Below, one piece after another: positions 58,819 through 64,000 of a DNA stretch of 64,000 nt. The stretch's first letter is position 1. Each line of letters opens with the position of its first letter. A program made the position numbers and the translations under genes. The notes beneath the pieces were generated by a model. That model did no database searches. It saw only the letters and a program-made list of their open reading frames with translations, and was not told the DNA's origin. The stretch is taken from assembly GCF_009760405.1 (NCBI RefSeq), contig NZ_WRPP01000001.1:310001-374000 (forward strand), written 5' to 3'. Source of the stretch: Nocardia terrae. GTDB lineage: Bacteria > Actinomycetota > Actinomycetes > Mycobacteriales > Mycobacteriaceae.

Positions 58819-61530
58819 TCAACTGGCCTTTTCGTCCAGGGTGGGCAGCAGCGCGGCGAGGTCGCCACGGGAACTGATGCCGAGCTTGGGGAAGATGCGG
58901 TGCAGGTGGGTGCTGACGGTCCGGTGCGAGAGGTAGAGGCGCTGCCCGATCTCCCGGTTGGTCAGACCCTGCGCCGCCAGCTGGGCGATGCTCAGCTCGT
59001 GCGCGGTGAGCCGCTCCCGGGCATCCGGGTCGCGATTCGGGCTGGATTCACCGGCGCTGCGCAGTTCCAGGCGGGCCCGCTCACTCCACGCGGTGAACCC
59101 CAGAGCGTCGAAAATCTCTCGGGCCGTGCGCAAATGGGTGCGAGATTCCACCACCCGCCGCTGGCGCCGCAGCCATTCGCCGTACGCCAGGTGCAGCCGG
59201 CCGCGTTCGGCGGGCCAGCCGGTGAGATCCGCCGCCAGCGCGGCGGCGAACAGCTCCGCTGCCGTGTCACCGGCGAGAACCGCTCGGGCGTAGCGCATTC
59301 CGATGTGCAGGGCGGGTGACGGCGTGGCCGCCGCTACCGGTTCCAGTTCGCGCAGCAGGTCGGCCATGGCGTCGACGCGTCCGGAACGGACCGCCGACTC
59401 GGCGAGTTCGGAGAGGAAATAGGCGGCCAGCGCCGGGGAATGCGACGGGTCGCGCGGATCGTGGATGCGGGCCAGATCGGTGAAGGCGTCATCGAATCGG
59501 CCCTCGCCGAGCGCGATGAGCCCGCGGGTGAGCTGCACGGTGGCCAGCACGGGCCGCACCGCGGCGGCGAGTCCGGTGCGTTCGGCGTCCGCCACGATCG
59601 CGGTGGCCTCCGTGTAATCCCCGCGTAGGGCGGCGATCTCGGCCTGGACGCTGGTGATGGACGCGTGCATGAAGGGCTGCCCGGTCTCCAAAGCGAAGGT
59701 CGCGGCCTCGGCGGCGATGGGCGCGGCGGCGGCGAGGTCGCCGACCCGGGCCAGGCTCCACGCCTGGATCGCGAGTGCCCGGGTCAGCAGCCCCAGCTGC
59801 CCGGAGGAGCGGAATCCGGGCGCGGCGGCGGCCGCGAAATGCGCCGCGAGATCGAACGCGCCGACCTGGTAGGCCGCACTGCTGAGGAAGTGATCGACCT
59901 CGGTATCGCGCCCGGTGGTCGCCGCCAGCGTGCGCAGGTGGCCGAGAACCTCGTCGCCGCGCTCGAACGGAGCCACGATCGAGTCGATCGCGAGCTTGCG
60001 CGGATCACCGTCGGGAATGCCGAAGGTGTCGGCGACCGCGAGCACCGCGCGCCGGATCTCCGGCCCGGGCTCGGACCAGAAGCACCGCGCCGCCGCGCCC
60101 CACAGAATCCGCAGACCGGCGTCGGGAAAGTCATCGGCGGCGACCGAGGCCGCCAGTGCGGCCAATTCACCTATGTGCGAAGGGCTTTCGCGCATACCGT
60201 CCTCGAATCCGCTGAGGACCCATTTCGCCGTGGCCTCCTGAGCGGACGTCAGGGGGAGCATGCGCGCGGCGGCGACCAGCCGTTCGACCGTGTCGCGGTG
60301 CCCGGAGTCGACGGCCAGTTCGGCCGCGCGCAGCAGCCGATCGGCGCGGCGACCGGGAGTGGCGCTGAGGGCCGCGGCCCGTTCCAGCGCCATGACCGCA
60401 CCGCCGCGATGCCGGGACCGTTCGGCCGCCGCCTCCAGCACCGCCGCGACCTCCTCGTCGGGGCCGAGCGTGCCCGCTGCCCGATGCCACACCTGACGAT
60501 CGGGAAGCTCGCCGAGCGTTTCGGCCAGGGCCAGATGGGCGCGGCGGCGTTCCTCGGCGGTCGCCGCCGCCGCGAGGGCCGAGCGCACCAGCGGATGCCG
60601 GAAAGTCACCGTGCCGGAGCCGATGCCGATCAGGCGGGCGGCCACGGCGGGCGCGAGCACCTCGGATGCCACCGGGGATCCCAGGAGGATCCCGGTGGCG
60701 GTGAGCGTCTCGTCGGCCGAGTCTCCGTCGTTCAGGGCCGCGACGAGCAAGGCCGACCGGGTCGGTGCGGGCAAGGCCGCACCGCGCGCCGAGAAGGCAT
60801 GCTCGAGACGCTCGGTCAGCGGCAGCGTGTCAGCATCGGTGAGATCCGGTACGGCCATTGGCAATTCGGTCAGCGCCAGCGGGTTGCCGTGGGCCTCGGT
60901 GAGCACCCGGTGGCGAAGCTGGGCGGGCAGGCCCGGTGCGATGCTGTCGAGCAACGCGTTCGCTTCGTTGTCGGGCAGCGGACCCAGCCGCATGACGGTC
61001 AGGCCGGCGGCGGACAGCGGCGAGGTGGTGCTGGTACGTGAAGTCGCCAGCACCGCAACGGGTTCGGATGCGATGCGGCGCGCGACGAAGGCCAGCACCT
61101 CGGCGCTGGCCGTATCGAGCCAGTGCGCGTCCTCGGCGACGGCCAGCACCGCCCGCTCGGCCGCCGTGTCGGCGAGCAGGGTCAGGGCGGCCAGGCCGAC
61201 CAGGTGGATGCTGGGCTCGTCGGTCGACTCCGACATGCCCAAGGCGGTTGCCAGCGCGTCGAATTGACGCGGTGGCAGGGTGTCGAACGAGCGGCGCAGG
61301 GGATACAGGAGCCGGTGCAGCCCGGCGAAGACGAGGTTGCGTTCGGCTTCCACCCCGGCTGTCCGCAATACCCGCAGGCCCGCGGCGGACGCGGCGGCTA
61401 CGGTCTGCTCGACGAGCGTCGACTTACCGATGCCGGGTTCGCCCTCGATCAGGATTCCGCTCAGGTCGCCGGGGCCGTCCACGAGCGCGGACAGGTCTTT
61501 CAGCTCGGTGTCGCGTCCGAACAGCGGCAT
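58819..61530 (-). CDS. LAL-type LuxR family regulator (large ATP-binding)
   Basis: A 903-residue regulator. N-terminal AAA-like NTPase with P-loop EGEPGIGKSTLVEQ (30-42) and AEDAHWLD Walker B, a long helical TPR/MalT-like middle (about 300-820), and a C-terminal LuxR HTH: ELSIAQLAAQGLTNREIGQRLYLSHRTVSTHLHRIFPKLGISSRGDLAALL. LAL proteins activate transcription on binding a ligand and ATP. It sits inside the group of six shared promoter elements and is the main candidate to act on them. ATG 61530. No copy of the element precedes it in its own direction. Confidence 0.93.
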   Translation of the reverse strand: MPLFGRDTELKDLSALVDGPGDLSGILIEGEPGIGKSTLVEQTVAAASAAGLRVLRTAGVEAERNLVFAGLHRLLYPLRRSFDTLPPRQFDALATALGMSESTDEPSIHLVGLAALTLLADTAAERAVLAVAEDAHWLDTASAEVLAFVARRIASEPVAVLATSRTSTTSPLSAAGLTVMRLGPLPDNEANALLDSIAPGLPAQLRHRVLTEAHGNPLALTELPMAVPDLTDADTLPLTERLEHAFSARGAALPAPTRSALLVAALNDGDSADETLTATGILLGSPVASEVLAPAVAARLIGIGSGTVTFRHPLVRSALAAAATAEERRRAHLALAETLGELPDRQVWHRAAGTLGPDEEVAAVLEAAAERSRHRGGAVMALERAAALSATPGRRADRLLRAAELAVDSGHRDTVERLVAAARMLPLTSAQEATAKWVLSGFEDGMRESPSHIGELAALAASVAADDFPDAGLRILWGAAARCFWSEPGPEIRRAVLAVADTFGIPDGDPRKLAIDSIVAPFERGDEVLGHLRTLAATTGRDTEVDHFLSSAAYQVGAFDLAAHFAAAAAPGFRSSGQLGLLTRALAIQAWSLARVGDLAAAAPIAAEAATFALETGQPFMHASITSVQAEIAALRGDYTEATAIVADAERTGLAAAVRPVLATVQLTRGLIALGEGRFDDAFTDLARIHDPRDPSHSPALAAYFLSELAESAVRSGRVDAMADLLRELEPVAAATPSPALHIGMRYARAVLAGDTAAELFAAALAADLTGWPAERGRLHLAYGEWLRRQRRVVESRTHLRTAREIFDALGFTAWSERARLELRSAGESSPNRDPDARERLTAHELSIAQLAAQGLTNREIGQRLYLSHRTVSTHLHRIFPKLGISSRGDLAALLPTLDEKAS

Positions 61531-61597
61531 GGTGCGGATCCTCCTCCGGGCCCCGAGCGGATGTGCGGGACCCGCGCAGACCCTACCGAAACTTGAT

Positions 61598-61629
61598 TAC
61601 GTCAAGACAGCGTCATCTGACAGATTCGG
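61598..61629 (+). promoter_or_regulatory. Shared bipartite promoter element, site 6
   Basis: TACGTC (61598-61603), 7 bp, then CGTCATCTGACAGATTCGG (61611-61629), 31 bp before ATG 61661. It reads away from the LAL gene. Confidence 0.72.
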
Positions 61630-61660
61630 GGGCCCGGCGGTGGCGGCGAAGGTATTTCCC

Positions 61661-62089
61661 ATGACAACCGTTCGCTTTCACCTGATGTCCACCCTGTCTC
61701 CCGCCGAAGTCATGCACGTGCTCACCGACTTCGGGCCCACCCGGCCCGAGGCGTGGCCCAGCATCGACGCCGAACACTTCACCGTCCACGCCCGCGGCGA
61801 CAACTGGGCCGAGGTCACCGAGGGCACCGCCGCGGCCTGGGAGCGCGCCCGCTACGACTGGGACCCGGCCGGGGACACCGTCACCGTCACCACCCTCGAT
61901 TCCAAGCTCTTCGGCGCGGGCGGCGGCTGGGTCTTCAAGATCACGCCCGACCTGCCCGGCTGCCGCGTCGACGTCGAACTGACCCGGACCCCGCAGGCGC
62001 TCAAGGGCAAGATCCTGGCGGCGCTGCTGCCGCTGGTCGGGCCGTCCTCGCTGCGCAAGTCCTTCGCCACTCCGCTGCGGGCCGCGTGA
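61661..62089 (+). CDS. SRPBCC superfamily protein
   Basis: A 142-residue START/Bet v1-like lipid-binding fold: TVRFHLMSTLSPAEVMHVLTDFGPTRPEAWPSI, then WAEVTEGTAAAWERARYDWDPAGDTVTVTTLDSKLFGAGGGWVFKI, and a hydrophobic C-terminal helix (KGKILAALLPLVGPSSLRKSF). It probably binds or modifies a hydrophobic ligand. First gene of an operon (with the hydrolase, a small ORF and a cupin) behind site 6. Stop overlaps the next start (TGATG). Confidence 0.85.
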   Translation: MTTVRFHLMSTLSPAEVMHVLTDFGPTRPEAWPSIDAEHFTVHARGDNWAEVTEGTAAAWERARYDWDPAGDTVTVTTLDSKLFGAGGGWVFKITPDLPGCRVDVELTRTPQALKGKILAALLPLVGPSSLRKSFATPLRAA

Positions 62090-63033
62090 TGTCCGCCTCG
62101 CACAACGGTTCCGGAGCGCTCGCACCGGGCGTGCACGCCTTCGACTCCGACGGCCTCACCCAGCGCTACCACGTGTTCGGCAGCGGGCCGGTCTGCCTGG
62201 CCCACCCCGGCGGGCCGGGCATCCACTGGGAGTACCTGCGCATGCCGGCGCTCGAAGAGCACCTGACCATGGTGTACGTCGAGGCGCTGGGCACCGGTGA
62301 GTCCGGCCGCCTGCCGACGCATCCCAACGGTTACACCCGCGAGCGCTACAGCGTTGCGCTGCAACGGATCATCGACCACCTCGGCGTGCCGGAGGTGTAT
62401 CTGCTGGGCCACTCGCACGGCGCGTTCGTCGCCGCCTACCACGCGATCCACCGCCCGACCGGGCTCGCGGGCGTCATCCTCTACGAGGGCGCGCCGGTGA
62501 CCGGACCCGAGCACGGTGCGGAGGCCGCGCGGCGGCTCCAGGAGTTCGCCGCCGCGCACGCCGACCGGCCCGAACTGAACGACGTGCTCGCGACATTCGC
62601 TGCGATGCAGGACATTACGAGCGACGAACAGACCCTCGCCGTCGCCCGCGGCGTCCTGCCCTCGTACATCGCCGACTACTGGGGCGACGAGCAGCGCTGG
62701 GCTCCGCTGCGAGATGCGTTGCGCGCCAGCCATATCTCGGGCCTGGACGCCCTCGGCTCACCCGAGATCATCGACGACCGAGCCGATCTGCCGAAACTGA
62801 CCGTCCCGGCGCTGGTCATCGTGGGCCGCTTCGACGTCATCTGCGGCCCGCGCTGGGCGCGGGAACTGCACGCCCTCATACCCGGTTCCCGGCTGACAAC
62901 CCTGGAAAACAGCGGCCATCTGGGCCATCTGGAAGAACCCGGCCGTTTCACCGACGCGGTCCGCGACTTCGTCCTCTCGACGCGATCCCTGCCCTCGCCC
63001 AGCGTCGGCAACCCCGAAGGAGCCGGCAAATGA
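62089..63033 (+). CDS. Alpha/beta hydrolase (proline iminopeptidase-like)
   Basis: A 314-residue hydrolase: HPGGPGIHWEYL oxyanion loop (the HGGPG-like motif of S33 family), nucleophile Ser109 in LGHSHGAFV, acid in VGRFDVICGP, His in NSGHLGHLEEP. No signal peptide, so cytoplasmic. Substrate likely an ester or amide. Translationally coupled to the SRPBCC gene. Confidence 0.92.
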   Translation: MSASHNGSGALAPGVHAFDSDGLTQRYHVFGSGPVCLAHPGGPGIHWEYLRMPALEEHLTMVYVEALGTGESGRLPTHPNGYTRERYSVALQRIIDHLGVPEVYLLGHSHGAFVAAYHAIHRPTGLAGVILYEGAPVTGPEHGAEAARRLQEFAAAHADRPELNDVLATFAAMQDITSDEQTLAVARGVLPSYIADYWGDEQRWAPLRDALRASHISGLDALGSPEIIDDRADLPKLTVPALVIVGRFDVICGPRWARELHALIPGSRLTTLENSGHLGHLEEPGRFTDAVRDFVLSTRSLPSPSVGNPEGAGK

Positions 63034-63161
63034 AGCGGCAATCCACCGAAAGCCGGCTGATCGCAGAGCTTTTCGTCTGCGGCCCGGTCGCGATGCTCCT
63101 CTGGTCCGAAACCGCGGTATTACACGGCCGTGGCCCGTCGGCGCGCCAGCTCATGGGCTAG
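63030..63161 (+). CDS. Small 43-residue ORF
   Basis: A short gene below the usual size limit. ATG 63030 overlaps the hydrolase stop by 4 bp (ATGA) and has a strong site, AAGGAG, 7 bp upstream. The product (MKRQSTESRLIAELFVCGPV start, one hydrophobic stretch VCGPVAMLLW) has no known family. The coupling is the main evidence that it is translated. Confidence 0.45.
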   Translation: MKRQSTESRLIAELFVCGPVAMLLWSETAVLHGRGPSARQLMG

Positions 63162-63210
63162 CCCCTCGGCGTCGCCTGCGAACCCTCGATACCTACTCCG
63201 GAGGACTCTC

Positions 63211-63714
63211 ATGCCCGCGTTCCCGCCCCCGCCCGCCGCCGCACCGGACCGCCGATTCGTACTGGGCAAGCACCTGCGATTGACCATCCTCACCACGGCC
63301 GAGGAGACCGACGGCCGTCACGATCTCGCCGATGTGACGCTGCCACCGGGCTCGGATACCCCGTTGCACAAGCACACTCGCTACGAGGAGCGGCTCTGGG
63401 TGGTCGAAGGCGAGGTGTCCGTGTGGGCCGGCCAGGATACGTACACCCTGGGCCCCGGCGACTTCTACACCATCACGATGAACACCCCGCACACCCTCGA
63501 GGTCGGCCCGGAGGGAGCTCGCGTGCTCACCATGAGCTCCCCGGCGCACTTCGTCGATCTCATCCGTCGCGCCGGTACGCCCGAAGCCGAGGCGACGGCC
63601 GACACCGAGTGGGATCTCGACCTGTTCGGCCGGATCACCACCGAAATCGGCGATGTCATCCTCGGCCCGCCGGGAATGCGTCCCGCCGATCTGCCGGAGG
63701 GCGGCCCGGTCTAG
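63211..63714 (+). CDS. Cupin domain protein
   Basis: A 167-residue cupin with a complete motif 1 (TPLHKHTRYEERLWVVEGEVSVWAG: two His, Glu) and motif 2 (LGPGDFYTITMNTPHTLEV, His). The metal-binding His/His/Glu/His set is present, unlike the cupin at 16.7 kb. GGAGG before ATG. It lies 49 bp after the small ORF, so probably in the same transcript; it shares 4 bp of stop codon with the convergent gene. Confidence 0.9.
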   Translation: MPAFPPPPAAAPDRRFVLGKHLRLTILTTAEETDGRHDLADVTLPPGSDTPLHKHTRYEERLWVVEGEVSVWAGQDTYTLGPGDFYTITMNTPHTLEVGPEGARVLTMSSPAHFVDLIRRAGTPEAEATADTEWDLDLFGRITTEIGDVILGPPGMRPADLPEGGPV

Positions 63715-64000
63715 GCGGGGTGGGCAACCAGGTGTTCGGTGTGGCGGGACGGTCGGTCGGTCATTCGATTCCGGGCGTACCGCACACCGATCATGAGGGC
63801 GACCGAGCCCGAGATCATCAGCAGCAGCATGAGGATCGAGATCCAGAACATCTGGTCGTAGAGGGCGATGTCGGCGCGGATGACGGCGCGGCGCGCGTAG
63901 GTCATCGGGGCGATGACCTCGAACGGCTTGAAGGCCGAAGGGGTTGTCCCGGAGGGGAATATGCCGCCGAAGGCGAAGGTCTGGAACATGAAGAACGCGA
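63711..64000 (-). CDS. Membrane protein, C-terminal part (YhgE/Pip or ABC-2 permease-like)
   Basis: Partial gene running off the window end. About 96 residues are visible: AFFMFQTFAFGGIFPSG, FEVIAPMTYARRAVIRADIALY, and a membrane helix FWISILMLLLMISGSVALMIGVRYARNRM, then a basic tail. PMTYA.RAVI resembles the C-terminal block of YhgE/Pip proteins and ABC-2 type permeases; the family cannot be settled from this part. Confidence 0.5.
   Translation of the reverse strand, partial: AFFMFQTFAFGGIFPSGTTPSAFKPFEVIAPMTYARRAVIRADIALYDQMFWISILMLLLMISGSVALMIGVRYARNRMTDRPSRHTEHLVAHPA

Noticed and set aside
1..64000. CRISPR arrays, insertion sequences, prophage or integration sites
   Set aside because: No spaced direct repeats, transposase or integrase genes, or flanking target duplications were seen.

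Overview
The window is high-GC actinobacterial DNA, most likely from Nocardia. It opens inside a giant type I fatty acid synthase, followed by acpS. Bcp and a DUF3618 gene follow in the relative order and orientation known from Mycobacterium tuberculosis. It also holds a WS/DGAT acyltransferase, MMPL transport, many P450 and TetR/MarR/LysR genes, and a four-gene set resembling the nocardiolactone (nlt) genes. I see no insertion sequence, prophage, CRISPR array, tRNA or rRNA.

Layout. 0-12.5 kb: fas, acpS, a TetR regulator, an unknown membrane protein, bcp, DUF3618 and a secreted Excalibur protein. 12.8-25.7 kb: mixed metabolic and regulatory genes, including a MarR/cupin pair around palindromic operators, a GDSL lipase, LysR/DoxX, a second-type FtsH and a LysR/YeiH transporter pair. 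25.9-38.9 kb: a lipid and secondary-metabolite island. A P450 and WS/DGAT pair lies on one side, the four-gene beta-lactone operon (two ketosynthase-III proteins, an OleC-like synthetase, an OleD-like reductase; every junction overlaps by 4 bp) reads on the minus strand, and P450, MMPL and flavin monooxygenase genes lie on the other side. 39.0-46.9 kb: an ECF41-type sigma factor with matching promoters in front of itself and of a divergent FMN reductase, then aldehyde dehydrogenase, Nudix, a Ser/Thr kinase with Sel1-like repeats and a diguanylate cyclase. 46.9-63.7 kb: mainly oxidoreductases, hydrolases and small-molecule-modifying enzymes around a 903-residue LuxR/LAL regulator, with an ABC-F protein that has a short upstream leader ORF.

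The strongest new observation is in the last region. Six promoters share a directional, bipartite element: TACGTC, about eight bases, then CGTCA-n-CYGAC-n-GATGYGG (the left half is lost in one copy). In five of the six it ends 30-31 bp before the start codon. The sites stand before a molybdopterin oxidoreductase/cytochrome b pair, a DUF308-SDR-FHA operon, a hydrolase-VOC-flavin reductase operon, an aldo/keto reductase-aldehyde dehydrogenase operon, a lipoprotein epoxide-hydrolase-like enzyme and an SRPBCC-hydrolase-cupin operon. This looks like one undescribed regulon of about 15 genes, and the embedded LAL regulator is the obvious but unproven candidate controller. The second notable system is the probable nocardiolactone-type operon with its flanking tailoring and export genes.
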